Counted from the stretch's first letter, positions 8,929 through 18,164 are shown. The stretch is 64,000 nucleotides of DNA from Microvirga massiliensis (GCF_001006805.1 NZ_LN811350.1:966112-1030111); one strand, 5' to 3'. The notes: generated by a model from the sequence alone, not told the origin. Numbers and translations are program-made.

Positions 8929-9594
8929 ATGTTCACCATCGATGACCTCATGCTCGTTCTCGATCTCGTCGGCACCTTCGTCTTCGCGATCAGCGGAGCG
9001 GTCGCTGCGGTCAATCGCCGGCTCGATGTTTTCGGCATTCTGGTTCTGTCCTTCGTGGCCGGGAATTTCGGCGGGATTACCCGCGACGTGCTGATCGGTG
9101 CGGTGCCGCCGGCAGCGCTCACGGACGAGCGATATCTTCTGGTCTCGATCCTGGCAGGGCTCATCACCTTCTTCTGGTATGCCGGTATCGACCGGCTGCG
9201 CAGTCCCGTGCTCCTGTTCGATGCGGTCGGCCTGTCGCTCTTTGCGGTCACCGGTGCTCAAAAGGCGATCGCATTCGGACTGAACCCGGTGATGGCCGCT
9301 CTTCTCGGCATGTTGACCGGGATCGGTGGCGGCATGACCCGTGATATTCTCGTCGCGGAGATTCCGCAGGTCTTGCGGTCGGACCTCTACGCAGTCGCGG
9401 CACTCGCCGGCGCATCCGTTGTCGTCATCGGCGACAGGCTCGATTTCTCTTACAGCGTCTCGGCTCTGACCGGAGCGGCTTTGTGTTTCGGCCTACGCCT
9501 CATAGCCATCAGATATGGCTGGCGTCTGCCGGTCGCACATCTGTCCGCCCAGCAGCGCGCCGAAGCAGACCCTTCGGATGATGAAGGAGCGTAG
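8929..9594 (+). CDS. TRIC-type (UPF0126/YicG-like) membrane protein
   Basis: The 221-residue protein has about seven membrane helices in two similar halves. Each half carries the glycine-rich helix break typical of trimeric intracellular cation channels: NFGGITRDVLIG in the first half and GIGGGMTRDIL in the second. Prokaryotic members form potassium-permeable trimers in the inner membrane. The start at 8929 (MFTIDDLM) follows GGGGGAG; the frame is open further upstream, inside the end of the amidohydrolase. The gap of 26 bases to the amidohydrolase suggests co-transcription. Confidence 0.88.
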   Translation: MFTIDDLMLVLDLVGTFVFAISGAVAAVNRRLDVFGILVLSFVAGNFGGITRDVLIGAVPPAALTDERYLLVSILAGLITFFWYAGIDRLRSPVLLFDAVGLSLFAVTGAQKAIAFGLNPVMAALLGMLTGIGGGMTRDILVAEIPQVLRSDLYAVAALAGASVVVIGDRLDFSYSVSALTGAALCFGLRLIAIRYGWRLPVAHLSAQQRAEADPSDDEGA

Positions 9595-9716
9595 TGAACC
9601 GCAGTTCGCGGAGTCGCCGCGAACAGGCCAACGAGGCCGACGGTCAACATCCGACAAGTCCGGGAGCGCGCTCGAACGTGAACTCGAACGGGGCCGTGAC
9701 ATTGTCGAGATACCGA

Positions 9717-12134
9717 TCACCGAAAGTAGGTCGGTCCAGGCGCCACGGGAGCGTCCTGGGCATAGGCTTCAGCCATCGGCTCATGGCCCAGCGGGACGGT
9801 CCGCGGGTCGGGCGGTTCGGTTCCCGGCTTGAACGCTTCCAGGATGAAGCGTTCCCCAGGACCGCTGCGTTCTCCGGTGCGTGGATCGACCGGAATCAGC
9901 TTGATACCGGCAGGAACGCGGAAGGCCGTTTGGGGCTTGCCCGAGAGTGCCCGCTCCATGAAGTCACGAACAATGGGGGCTGCGTGGGTCGAGCCATACG
10001 CTGCTTTCCCCAACGAGCGGGGCTGGTCGTAGCCGAGGAACACACCGACGGCCAGTTCCGGAGAAGATCCGACGAACCACAGGTCCTTGGCGTCATTCGT
10101 CGTTCCGGTCTTGCCGGCGAGCGGTCGGTCGAAGCGGGAGAACACACTTGGCAGCGTCCGCTCGACGACCCCCTGGAGCAGGGACGTCACCTGATAGGCC
10201 GTCAGTGGATCGATGACCTGTTCCTGATCGTTGCTCAGCCTGGGCACGCTCTGGCCTTGCCATGAGGCTGCCGCGCAGCCGGCGCAGGCTCGCCGGTCGT
10301 GCCGGAAGATGGTCTTCCCGTATCGATCCTGAATGCGTTCGATGAGGGTGGGCCGGACGTAGCGGCCGCCGTTGACGAACATCGCATAGGCGGTCGTCAT
10401 GCGCAGGACGGTCGTTTCGCCGGCTCCCAGGGACATCGAGAGCAGAGGCGGCAAGTCGTCCTGGACACCCAGCCGTCTCGCATACTCGGCAACGAGCGGC
10501 ATTCCGACGTCCCGTGCCAGCCTGACCGTCATCACGTTCTTGGAGGCTTCCAGTCCCCTTCGGAGCGTGGACGGGCCATCGTAGCGGCCGTTGTGGTTGG
10601 TCGGGGACCACGGCGCCTGCCCTGCGCCTTGGCCGATGGTCAGGGGGGCGTCGAGAACGCGGCTGGAGGGGGTGTATCCGTTGTCCAGGGCCGCGGCGTA
10701 GACGATCGCCTTGAACGCGGAGCCAGGCTGACGCCAGGCCTGCGTGGCACGGTTGAATTCATTCAGATCGAACGAGAAGCCCCCCACCATGGCCCGGATG
10801 CGCCCGGTGTCCGGCTCGAGCGCGACCAAAGCTCCGGAAATCTCCGGGATCTGACGCAGGCGATGCTCGTCGGACGTTCCCTTGATCGGCTCCACATAGA
10901 TGACGTCACCGACGCGCAGGACATTGTTCGGGCGGGCCTTGCGTGTCCATCGAATGCCACGCGGGGTGATCCGACCCGTTCGGCGGGTCGTCTCGACGGA
11001 CCCGGTCACGTCCCTCTCTGGTCGCAAGCCGATCCGGGCACCCTTCGCATCGACCGTGAGCACGACGGCCAGTCGCCACGGACGGATGTCCTCGGGCATG
11101 GGCAACTCTGCCAGTTCGAGGCCCCAGTCACCGCGCACGGATGCGAGGCGCGTGTCCGCTCCCCGCCAGCCCCTTGCCTCGTCAAACCGGACCAGTCCAT
11201 CGGCGAGGCTCTTGCGGGCTGCAGCCTGAACCGAGGGATCCAGGGTTGTCCTCACGGAAAGCCCGCCCTCGTAGAGCGTCTTCTCGCCATAACGATTGGC
11301 AAGCTCCCGCCGGACCTCCTCGGCAAAATAGCCTGCCTGACCATCATGAGGCGATACCGAGCGCGGATTGACCGAGAACTCCTCGGCAATCGCCGCGTCG
11401 GCCTCATCGCGCCCGATGTAGCCGTTGGCGGCCATCCGCTCGAGAACCCAGTTCCGCCGGGAAATCGCCGCCTCGCGCTGACGGAAGGGATGATAGTTGT
11501 TCGGCCCTTTCGGAAGGGCCGCGAGATAGGCCGCCTCGGGCAGGCTCAGCTCGTAGACGGACTTGTCGAAGTAGTTGAGTGCTGCCGCAGCGATGCCGTA
11601 GTTCCCCATCCCGAAATAGATCTCGTTGAGATACAGCTCGAGAATCTTGTCCTTGCTGAAGGCCTCCTCGATGCGGAAGGCGAGGAGGATCTCCTTGAGC
11701 TTGCGGCTGTAGGTCTGCTCGCGGGACAGCAGGAGATTCTTGGCGACTTGCTGGGTGATCGTGGAGGCCCCTTGAGGGCGGCGCCCGTCGCTTGCGAGGT
11801 TGGCCACCAAGGCACGCCCGATGCCCGCGGGATCGATGCCGTTGTGCTCATAGAAATTCCGGTCCTCGGCGGACAGGAAAGCCGCGACGATCCGCTTCGG
11901 GACGGCCGATAAGGGGATGTAGAGCCGGTTCTCGCGCGCATATTCGGCAATGATCTTGCCGTTGGCGTCATGGATGCGCGTCGTCACTGCAGGTTCGTAG
12001 CGCGCGAGTTCCGCGTGATTGGGCAGGTCGGCCGAGAGATGCCGCAGCAGGACGCCGACGGCCAACGAGCCGCTGACCAGGAGGAGCGATCCCAAAGTCG
12101 CGGCAAAACCGAAGAGGCGGAGAACGAAGCGCAT
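9717..12134 (-). CDS. mrcA: penicillin-binding protein 1A (bifunctional PG synthase)
   Basis: The roughly 805-residue class A PBP has an N-terminal membrane anchor (FGFAATLGSLLLVSGSLAV). A GT51 glycosyltransferase domain follows, with FLSAEDRNFYEHNGID, GASTITQQVAKN and LYLNEIYFG. The penicillin-binding domain has S-x-x-K in QPGSAFKAIVYAAAL and KTGTTNDAKD as the third motif. It polymerises and cross-links peptidoglycan in the periplasm. A CAGC-rich loop (RRACAGCAAASW) near the end of the domain is unusual. I chose MRFVLRLFGF (12134) because family members start there; an ATG ten codons upstream (12164) is also possible. Pal and L,D-transpeptidase genes lie upstream in the same direction. Confidence 0.93.
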   Translation of the reverse strand: MRFVLRLFGFAATLGSLLLVSGSLAVGVLLRHLSADLPNHAELARYEPAVTTRIHDANGKIIAEYARENRLYIPLSAVPKRIVAAFLSAEDRNFYEHNGIDPAGIGRALVANLASDGRRPQGASTITQQVAKNLLLSREQTYSRKLKEILLAFRIEEAFSKDKILELYLNEIYFGMGNYGIAAAALNYFDKSVYELSLPEAAYLAALPKGPNNYHPFRQREAAISRRNWVLERMAANGYIGRDEADAAIAEEFSVNPRSVSPHDGQAGYFAEEVRRELANRYGEKTLYEGGLSVRTTLDPSVQAAARKSLADGLVRFDEARGWRGADTRLASVRGDWGLELAELPMPEDIRPWRLAVVLTVDAKGARIGLRPERDVTGSVETTRRTGRITPRGIRWTRKARPNNVLRVGDVIYVEPIKGTSDEHRLRQIPEISGALVALEPDTGRIRAMVGGFSFDLNEFNRATQAWRQPGSAFKAIVYAAALDNGYTPSSRVLDAPLTIGQGAGQAPWSPTNHNGRYDGPSTLRRGLEASKNVMTVRLARDVGMPLVAEYARRLGVQDDLPPLLSMSLGAGETTVLRMTTAYAMFVNGGRYVRPTLIERIQDRYGKTIFRHDRRACAGCAAASWQGQSVPRLSNDQEQVIDPLTAYQVTSLLQGVVERTLPSVFSRFDRPLAGKTGTTNDAKDLWFVGSSPELAVGVFLGYDQPRSLGKAAYGSTHAAPIVRDFMERALSGKPQTAFRVPAGIKLIPVDPRTGERSGPGERFILEAFKPGTEPPDPRTVPLGHEPMAEAYAQDAPVAPGPTYFR

Positions 12135-12288
12135 CGCGAGGACCCGGAGTTCAGGCGAGTGCATTCATGGATGCGCTCGCTCGATGGCGGTGAGTTGCAA
12201 AAAGCGCGGGCAGCGACGGACGGAGATCCCGTCAACGGCAACGACATCGCGGAACCAATGACAGCCCGCCGTTCAATGAGCCGTGGGC

Positions 12289-12765
12289 TCAGGCTCCGAT
12301 ACCGGTGGCGAGGACGGTGACGCCGCGGCGGTTCTGCGACCAGCACGAGATATCGTTGCACACTGCGACCGGGCGCTCCTTGCCATAGGAGACCACGCGG
12401 AAACGTGATGCGGGGATGCCGCGCGCCACGAGATAATCCTGGACGGACCGTGCGCGCCGGGCCGCCAGCGAGAAGTTGTACTCCCGGGTTCCGCGTTCGT
12501 CGGCATGGCCTTCGATGATGAAGGTGTAGTGCGGATAGAGGCTGAGCCACTGGGCTTGCTTGTCGAGAGTCGCGGTTGCCGTAGGAGTCAGTTCGGTCGA
12601 GTCGGTCTCGAAGAAGACACGGTCGCCCACATTGGCGACGAAGTCCTGGTGGCTGCCAGGGGCGGCCGCACCGGAGAGGGAGCCCGGCGTGGAATGACTC
12701 GCGCACGCGGACAGCAGCAGGGCGGCGGCAAGGATTGTGGAAACATGAATACGTGGGAGGAGCAT
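12289..12765 (-). CDS. Pal-like OmpA-domain lipoprotein
   Basis: The 158-residue protein has a lipoprotein signal peptide with lipobox LLLSAC, then an OmpA/Pal peptidoglycan-binding domain (about residues 45-155). Marks include VFFETDSTELTP, IEGHADERGTREYN, LAARRARSVQDYL, and RVVSYGKERP. It would sit in the outer membrane and bind diaminopimelate in peptidoglycan. There are no tol genes beside it, so it is probably an additional Pal paralogue rather than the main Tol-Pal component. PBP1A follows downstream. Confidence 0.88.
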   Translation of the reverse strand: MLLPRIHVSTILAAALLLSACASHSTPGSLSGAAAPGSHQDFVANVGDRVFFETDSTELTPTATATLDKQAQWLSLYPHYTFIIEGHADERGTREYNFSLAARRARSVQDYLVARGIPASRFRVVSYGKERPVAVCNDISCWSQNRRGVTVLATGIGA

Positions 12766-13116
12766 CGTGATGAATCCTTCACGGCAAGAGACCTGGTCAT
12801 CCTCGATCCGCCGTTGCAGCTTCCGTCTGGTGCGGAACCGTGTTTGGCAGCTCGACTGAACGGGCAGCCGTCATCATTCGCGCGTCACGCGATGCACGGT
12901 GTCAGATCGTGGGCCGTCAGCGCGATGCGCGCCGCGGAGACGGTCGACGGACGTTCGGGTATGCGGTCGCGTTGCGCGTCAGCGGCTCAGCCGTGATCGG
13001 CACGTCGGGTTCTTCGCTGGCGGCCGTGGCAAACCGGACGCATCATGGCTTATGGAAACGCGAGAGGAGGGCATTCATCAGGCTCCATCACATTCCGCAG
13101 CTGATGCTGCGGCGGA
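12766..13116. other. region downstream of the glycine riboswitch without a gene
   Basis: On the minus strand, where a riboswitch-controlled gene should be, all three frames close within about 30 codons. The first candidate start gives only MNALLSRFHKP. A perfect 7-bp hairpin lies at 13095-13112 immediately after the riboswitch (CCGCAGC/GCTGCGG, loop ATCA on the minus strand), without a T run. No gcvT or transporter is present. Confidence 0.6.
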
Positions 13117-13303
13117 GCCCCCTCTGTCATTGGCCTGAGAGTTTCGTCGGGATGCCGTCGGCAATCGCGACTTTCACCATGGGCGGGAGCTGGATGCTCC
13201 ACTTTTCAGAGTGTCGAGCAAGGAAGCGGTCCTTGTGCCTGAGAGTTTCCGGGGCAGTTGCTCCTTCGGCGGCCAGCGTGCTGGCTCTCTCCCGCTCATT
13301 GCT
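13117..13303 (-). promoter_or_regulatory. tandem glycine riboswitch
   Basis: Read on the minus strand, two glycine aptamers follow each other. The first (about 13300 to 13227) contains GGGAGAG, GCCGCCGAAGGAGCAA, GAAACTCTCAGGCA and AAGGACCG, an excellent match to the consensus. The second (about 13212 to 13117) contains ACTCTGAAAAGT, TTGCCGACGGCA, GAAACTCTCAGG and GACAGAGGGGG. In the second, the conserved GCAA after GCCGACGG reads CATC, so it may bind glycine poorly. Such switches usually turn on gcvTHP or a glycine transporter, but neither is downstream here; the next gene in this direction is the Pal-like lipoprotein 350 bases away. Confidence 0.85.
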
Positions 13304-13356
13304 GAGGTCAAGCTACTTTGGTTTGTGGCAGATTTTTGTTCTTTAAAGGTGCGCGG

Positions 13357-14058
13357 TCAGACTTCCGCGGGAAATCCAGCCGATGCCGTTCGATCCTCGG
13401 CCGAGGCATCCAGCACCGTGACGCTCGTGCCCACGGGTACCCGCCGGTGCAGATCCACGATGTCCTGATTGAACAGGCGAATGCATCCACTGGAGACCGA
13501 GTGGCCGATCGTGTCGGGCTCGTTCGTGCCGTGGATGCGGTAGAGCGTGTCGCGGCCATCGCGATACAGATACAGCGCCCGCGCACCGAGCGGGTTCTGA
13601 AGACCACTCTCCACACCGCCGGCATAGGGACCGTAGCGCTCCGGCTCGAGCTTGATCATGTTGGGCGTTGGCGTCCAGCGCGGCCAATGAGCCTTGCGTC
13701 CGATCAGGGCGCTTCCTTGATAGTCGAAGCCGGCCTTACCGACCCCGCAGCCGTAGCGCAGAGCCATCCCATTCTCCTGGACGAGGTAGAGGAACCTCCT
13801 TGTGGGATCCACGACGATGGTCCCACTCCGCTCGGGGCCCTGGAATGCGACGAGCTGCCGGAGATACCGCGGCGGGACCCGGCTGACGTCGACCGCCGGA
13901 ATGGGAAACGGCTCATCGGTCAGGGAGGCGTACATCGCCGCGATGTTGGGATCGACGATCGGTTTCGGCGGGTGGGTGGTGCGCCCGGCCGAGACACAGG
14001 CCGTCAGCGATAGAGGCATTCCGGCGAGGAACATTCGCCGGGTGACGGATAACGGCAA
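13357..14058 (-). CDS. L,D-transpeptidase (YkuD domain), exported
   Basis: The 233-residue protein begins with a twin-arginine/lipoprotein-like leader (VTRRMFLAGMPLSLTAC). The YkuD catalytic domain spans about residues 78-220. The active site reads HGTNEPDTIG followed by SVSSGCIRL, i.e. the H...S-x-G-C-x-R motif with the nucleophilic cysteine near residue 191. It forms 3-3 cross-links in peptidoglycan or anchors proteins to the wall. It lies upstream of the Pal-like and PBP1A genes on the same strand, but the riboswitch separates them. The leader could be processed as a lipoprotein (LTAC) or by Tat. Confidence 0.9.
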   Translation of the reverse strand: MPLSVTRRMFLAGMPLSLTACVSAGRTTHPPKPIVDPNIAAMYASLTDEPFPIPAVDVSRVPPRYLRQLVAFQGPERSGTIVVDPTRRFLYLVQENGMALRYGCGVGKAGFDYQGSALIGRKAHWPRWTPTPNMIKLEPERYGPYAGGVESGLQNPLGARALYLYRDGRDTLYRIHGTNEPDTIGHSVSSGCIRLFNQDIVDLHRRVPVGTSVTVLDASAEDRTASAGFPAEV

Positions 14059-14696
14059 CCTTATTCTCCTTTCGGGTGGATGGGGCCGGCCGTCAATCGC
14101 GTCACCATTATGGCCATGGTGCGACGTGACGGGGTAATTACGGCGATGGTCGCTGCGTGTTGCGCGGGTGCATCACCTTCAGAGGATGAATTGATCGCCT
14201 CAGTGCTCGCCCAAGCGATCATGGAGGCGTTTCGTGGCGGTGATTTCGCGAGTTCGGCAAGAATCCGCCGCTCTTGAAATGCCTCGGGACTAGCCCGCAC
14301 TCTGAGGTTGGCGCACTGGGTGATCGCGTCCGCTTGCTCCTCGGCGCGCCAACGCAGCCTCGGTGCATGCGATCAGTTCTTGGAGCGGCCAAAGCGCATC
14401 GGGAACGAATTGGTGCCTTGCTTTTATATGCGGAGATCAGGTCCTTGCACGAAGCCGACCTGGGTCGAACTCCCGGTGTCAGACACAGTGGAGAGATCGG
14501 GCCTTCCTGACTGTTCACCGGCGTTGCTGGCCCGCTGGGGATGAAACGGCGGCGCACATCACCTCATTCGCCCTCAACCGGGTTTTGTCGCTTTCTCCTC
14601 GCTCGTCTGGACCGCTGATCCAGACCGCGTCCTCGCCGCCATCGATCGAGGGGAGCAAGTGGTGGAGTCAGTCCACCAGGCCTTTGCTTCCCGTGA
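14059..14696. other. sparse region, no firm gene
   Basis: A plus-strand frame at 14080-14277 (65 codons) has a passable acidic helix near its end (EDELIASVLAQAIMEAFRGG) but no ribosome site. The rest shows only shadow-type translations. Confidence 0.4.
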
Positions 14697-15008
14697 TCAG
14701 GTCTCCTGTTCCAGGAACGGGCTCGCGGCCCGGACGGCCGGGGCGCAGGACGGGGAAAGCTCGAGGAGCACGGCAATGGGCTGCGACGAACCAACCCACA
14801 GCTCGAATGTCGTGCCAATGGCCCACATGGGTTCGTTGACCGCTCGCTGGACGATGAGCGGTGCGGCCGTCCGGAGACAGGCGGCTGCGTCCGTCACGAT
14901 GGCTTGTGGCGCACGGGCGGCCGCGAGCCTTTCGGACATTTCGGCCTGAACGGGGTCGATGATGAAGAACGCGACCAGGGCGGCGATGAGGTCCTGCATG
15001 GGCAGCAT
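14697..15008 (-). CDS. hypothetical protein (about 103 aa), possibly exported
   Basis: From the ATG at 15008 (or 14999) the product starts MLPMQDLIAALVAFFIIDPV, a hydrophobic leader that may act as a signal peptide or anchor. It continues with helical, Ala-rich sequence containing AVNEPMWAIGTTFELWVG and a single cysteine near the end (LSPSCAP). Composition is protein-like and differs from the other frames here. I do not recognise a family, and no clear ribosome site distinguishes the two starts. The frame is open a further 27 codons upstream. Confidence 0.45.
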   Translation of the reverse strand: MLPMQDLIAALVAFFIIDPVQAEMSERLAAARAPQAIVTDAAACLRTAAPLIVQRAVNEPMWAIGTTFELWVGSSQPIAVLLELSPSCAPAVRAASPFLEQET

Positions 15009-15372
15009 ATCCAGAAACCGGCGAGGATGTCGGGCAGGGTCCGACATCGCGAGAGCGCCGGCTGCGCTCGCCAGAGGGGCCCGGACCACGGGGTGAGGCT
15101 CAGGTAGGGACGAGCCTGTCCATCAGCAAGCGCTTCGGGGCCGAGCATCGAGATGAGCGTGGCCATGGAAAAGCGGCAGAAGCCTCCCCAACGGAAACCT
15201 GCCGATTCCATGCGACTGCCGTGGAGTCTCTCGGTCACCACGGACCTGCCCATCCGCTCCTTCGGGTGTCGGGGCGCTGACCTCGTGGCCGGAACCATTC
15301 CTCCCGAGAGCTCATTGCTTGAGCACGAGATGAAGGTCGCGATGCCTGACGAGAAGATCGGTCCCAAGCGCA

Positions 15373-15579
15373 GTGTATGAGGCCACGTTCAATTACGCTC
15401 CAACCCGCGATCGTGACGATCCCGACTGCGACATCTGTAACGAGCTGATGGTTGAATGGGATGGCACGGCAATCCCAGCGTTCAAGCTCATCCGGATGAT
15501 GAACACTCGCCGTCGGATTGAGACCATCCGGAATGACCAAGCGTCCCGAACGGCGCAACTGGCGAAACGAACTCCCTGA
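15373..15579 (+). CDS. small hypothetical protein (68 aa), doubtful
   Basis: A GTG start gives MYEATFNYAPTRDRDDPDCD followed by ICNELMVEWDGTAIPAFKLI and a basic tail. The C-x-x-C pair (DCDIC) with the following WDGTAIPAFKL looks like a small metal- or substrate-binding protein rather than a random frame. The ribosome site is poor and no family is recognised. Confidence 0.35.
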   Translation: MYEATFNYAPTRDRDDPDCDICNELMVEWDGTAIPAFKLIRMMNTRRRIETIRNDQASRTAQLAKRTP

Positions 15580-16131
15580 TCCGCCGAGTTCGATGAGTTT
15601 CATCTGCGCACCGCGGCGGTCCCCGGAGGGAACGCTCATCCGGGCGGCCACTCCGTTTGCTGGTGAGGGAGGCCTCGGATCTAGCTCTTTTGAAGCTGAT
15701 GATCATTTCTCCAATCATCAGCACGCGCGGTCGTGTTGATGCCGCTTCAGGATGGCCCTGCACCAGCGTGCGATGTCCCCAGCGGGGCTGAGCCGCTTGC
15801 CTTCACCGGAAACAGAAATTCCAACCCGGCATTCTGGTCCCGACAACCACCCGCTCTTGATCCACGTCAATGACAGTATGCTCCCGGACCGCCATCCTTA
15901 TGTGGCGTCGCCCGGGATGGTCGGCGTTCTGCCTCTGAAGTGGAGATCGGAATGACTCCACCGCACACCAAGGTAGTCTTGACCGTTGCGGGATGCGCAC
16001 GGACCGCAGCCTAGCGGCTCAGAACGCGAGCGGCACGCCGGAGCGCCCCCGGAGCTGCATCAGTGAGGCAAGGCTCCAATTGGGCCCCTCTGGCGTCTCC
16101 CTCCAGGAACGCATCACGACGGGAGGAAGCC
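15580..16131. other. intergenic region, nothing firm
   Basis: Several overlapping short frames on both strands have shadow compositions. No RNA structure or repeat was recognised. Confidence 0.4.
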
Positions 16132-16761
16132 ATGACGCAGATTCAGACCGAAGCCGATCAGTCGACCGCAATCCACGGGTCACGCTATCGTTTGTTCCGA
16201 CGTAAGGGACAGCCGGATCTCTTCTGTGCCGTGCCGGAGGATCACCCTGTCCCGGGCTTCATCACGGGCGGGTGCTGGACATGCGTCGGCACCCCGGACA
16301 GGAATGCGCTTCCGCCCGGCGTGAACCGAACCGCCGCCGAGCTGGGCGTGCACCTCAACGGCTTCCACCTGTTCCAGAGCACCAGTCCGCTGCGGCGGCC
16401 CGCAGGCCAATTTGGCGGGACGCGGGATCTGCGCCTGACTCAGCGACAGCATGGGCTGCAATCGCTCGTGGAGGTGACCATGAGAGGATTCATGAAGCGG
16501 CGCGTCGAACAGCAGTCATGCAACATGGCAGCCATGATGGTGCACCTCGATGCCGGCGTCGCAGCGCGTGACGTCTGCGAGGCTGAATTCGTAGCCGCCA
16601 CGGCGCGTTGCCTGATGTGCGCTCACTCGCTTGCCTGCGACGAATGGCTGGCCGGTTCAAACCGAGCTACGGACGCGCCGTCCTTCTGCCTCAACGCAGA
16701 GTTCTTTGCGCGCCATGGCCTGCACGGCCACCGTGCGGGAGGCGCCGCGGGATTGCGATAA
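16132..16761 (+). CDS. apparent in-frame fusion of two small proteins, C-terminal DUF6455
   Basis: GGGAGGAAG precedes the ATG at 16132. Residues 1-85 resemble a stand-alone rhizobial small protein (RYRLFRRKGQPDLFCAVPED ... LNGFHLFQS), which normally ends about there. A linker of about 30 residues rich in Arg/Gln then leads in frame to residues 117-209, a DUF6455-type domain with C-L-M-C, C-x-x-WL and FCLNAEFF. Loss of the first gene's stop codon seems to have joined two small genes. The second retains its own start and ribosome site (16480). The roles of both families are unknown; the cysteines of DUF6455 suggest metal binding. Confidence 0.55.
   Translation: MTQIQTEADQSTAIHGSRYRLFRRKGQPDLFCAVPEDHPVPGFITGGCWTCVGTPDRNALPPGVNRTAAELGVHLNGFHLFQSTSPLRRPAGQFGGTRDLRLTQRQHGLQSLVEVTMRGFMKRRVEQQSCNMAAMMVHLDAGVAARDVCEAEFVAATARCLMCAHSLACDEWLAGSNRATDAPSFCLNAEFFARHGLHGHRAGGAAGLR
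16480..16761 (+). CDS. DUF6455-type protein, internal start (93 aa)
   Basis: GGAGGTGACC immediately precedes this ATG, so translation can begin here independently of the longer frame from 16132. The product contains MMVHLDAGVAARD, then CLMCAHSLACDEWL and APSFCLNAEFFARH. This C-x-x-C...C-x-x-WL...FC-x-N signature marks DUF6455 proteins, which are widespread in Hyphomicrobiales and have no assigned function. Stand-alone DUF6455 proteins are about this long, which favours this start as biologically meaningful. Confidence 0.6.
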   Translation: MRGFMKRRVEQQSCNMAAMMVHLDAGVAARDVCEAEFVAATARCLMCAHSLACDEWLAGSNRATDAPSFCLNAEFFARHGLHGHRAGGAAGLR

Positions 16762-17042
16762 TCGGCCGATGAGAAGTTCGCGCCGCCAAGTCTTGACGCA
16801 GCAGCGAACGCGGAGAGCCGCTGCTCGCACAACATGCCCGAGAGTACCCGGTCCGCGTCAGGTCGCCGCCGAACGTGCTCATCGCTGGCTGATATGAGAA
16901 AGATCAAGACAGCGGTGCGTTCGAGTGGGTAAACATTCTATGCTGGAATTCCCGCTAATCAGCTGGCGGCAAGGCCACAGGCAATATCGCCGCAGAACAT
17001 TCCTGCCCTTGCGCTGATCACGCAGTTGCAAGGAGAACGTCC

Positions 17043-18164
17043 ATGACCGAGCCCCGCAACCGGGTTGTTCAAGTCGCGCGCTTCGGCGGTCCCGACGAGC
17101 TGGAGGTCGTCGACGCTCCCATGCCGACGGCCGGCCCCGGCGAGGTGCGGGTCCGTGTGCTCGCATCGAGCGTTGTTTACACCGACGTCACAATCCGGCG
17201 TCACCTCTACCCGCAAACGATGCACCTCCGGCCACCATTCGTGCTGGGCTACGACGTGGTCGGGGAAATCGACCAGCTCGGCGATGGCGTCAGGGGCTTC
17301 CAGATTGGCGATCGCGTGGCCGACATGACAGTCGTCGGCTCGAATGCTGCCTATCGCACACTCCGGGCCGACGATCTGACGCGTGTGCCGGCGAGCGTCG
17401 ACGCGGCAGAGGCGGCCACGCTGATCTTGAGCTGGACGACCGCATACCAGCTCCTGCACCGTGCGGCCCGGGTACAGCGAGGCCAACGCGTGCTCGTGCA
17501 GGGAGCCGCTGGCGCCGTCGGTCAGGCGCTGCTGACGCTCGGCAGGATGGCCGGGCTCGAACTGTGGGGCACCGCACGCAGCGAGCATACCGGACTCGTC
17601 CGCGAACTCGGCGCCACGCCGATCGATTACCAAAGCGAAGACTTCACACGCGTCCTGCCAGGCGGATTCGACGTCATCTATGACGGCGTTGGAGAGGATG
17701 GCTATCGCCGCTCGTTCGCAGCGCTCGCGCACGGTGGCCTGCTCTGCGCCTACGGCTACTCGGCGAGCGTGGAGGCGCAGCGTCGCATCTTCACCATCCT
17801 GATGTGGATCGCGCGCCTGTATCTGTGGCGGTGGTTGCCCGGCGGCAGGCGTGCCCGCTTCTACTCGATCAATGCGATGCGGGCGCGCCATCCCGCCTGG
17901 TTCCGGGAGGACCTGGAGCACCTCTTTGAGCTGCTGGCGACCGGCGCCATCCGGCCGCGCATCGCTAAGCGGATTTCCTTTGAGGAGGTCGCCGAAGCGC
18001 ATCGCCGTCTCGAAGCGGGCAGTCTCGAGGGCAAGATCGTCCTGTGCCCGGACCTCGGCTCGCGGCTTGACCAGACGCCGCCTGAGCGCAGGCCGGACAC
18101 TTCCGTGCACTCGTCCTCCGCCGCGGCGCTTGGAGCGCCGACCCCAATTTCGCGCGCGCCGTGA
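17043..18164 (+). CDS. medium-chain (zinc-type) NAD(P)H quinone/alkene reductase-like oxidoreductase
   Basis: The 373-residue MDR protein has the N-terminal GroES-like domain (GPGEVRVRVLASSVVYTDV, then FVLGYDVVGEIDQLGDGV) and a Rossmann domain with GAAGAVGQALLTLGRMAG at about residues 155-175. The zinc-binding Cys/His set of alcohol dehydrogenases is absent, so it belongs with quinone-oxidoreductase/VAT-1-like enzymes that reduce an enone or quinone using NADPH. AAGGAG precedes the ATG. The tail beyond residue 345 is proline/serine-rich and probably disordered. Isolated gene; the substrate is unknown. Confidence 0.88.
   Translation: MTEPRNRVVQVARFGGPDELEVVDAPMPTAGPGEVRVRVLASSVVYTDVTIRRHLYPQTMHLRPPFVLGYDVVGEIDQLGDGVRGFQIGDRVADMTVVGSNAAYRTLRADDLTRVPASVDAAEAATLILSWTTAYQLLHRAARVQRGQRVLVQGAAGAVGQALLTLGRMAGLELWGTARSEHTGLVRELGATPIDYQSEDFTRVLPGGFDVIYDGVGEDGYRRSFAALAHGGLLCAYGYSASVEAQRRIFTILMWIARLYLWRWLPGGRRARFYSINAMRARHPAWFREDLEHLFELLATGAIRPRIAKRISFEEVAEAHRRLEAGSLEGKIVLCPDLGSRLDQTPPERRPDTSVHSSSAAALGAPTPISRAP

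Noticed and set aside
9595..9716. Frame after the TRIC-type gene reading ALERELERGRDIVEIP
   Set aside because: It runs into the antisense of the PBP1A gene and lacks a proper stop and start context; probably a decayed remnant at best.
10299..11912. Plus-strand open frame of 537 codons
   Set aside because: It is antisense to the PBP1A gene, which has all catalytic motifs; the frame is a GC-rich shadow without a ribosome site.
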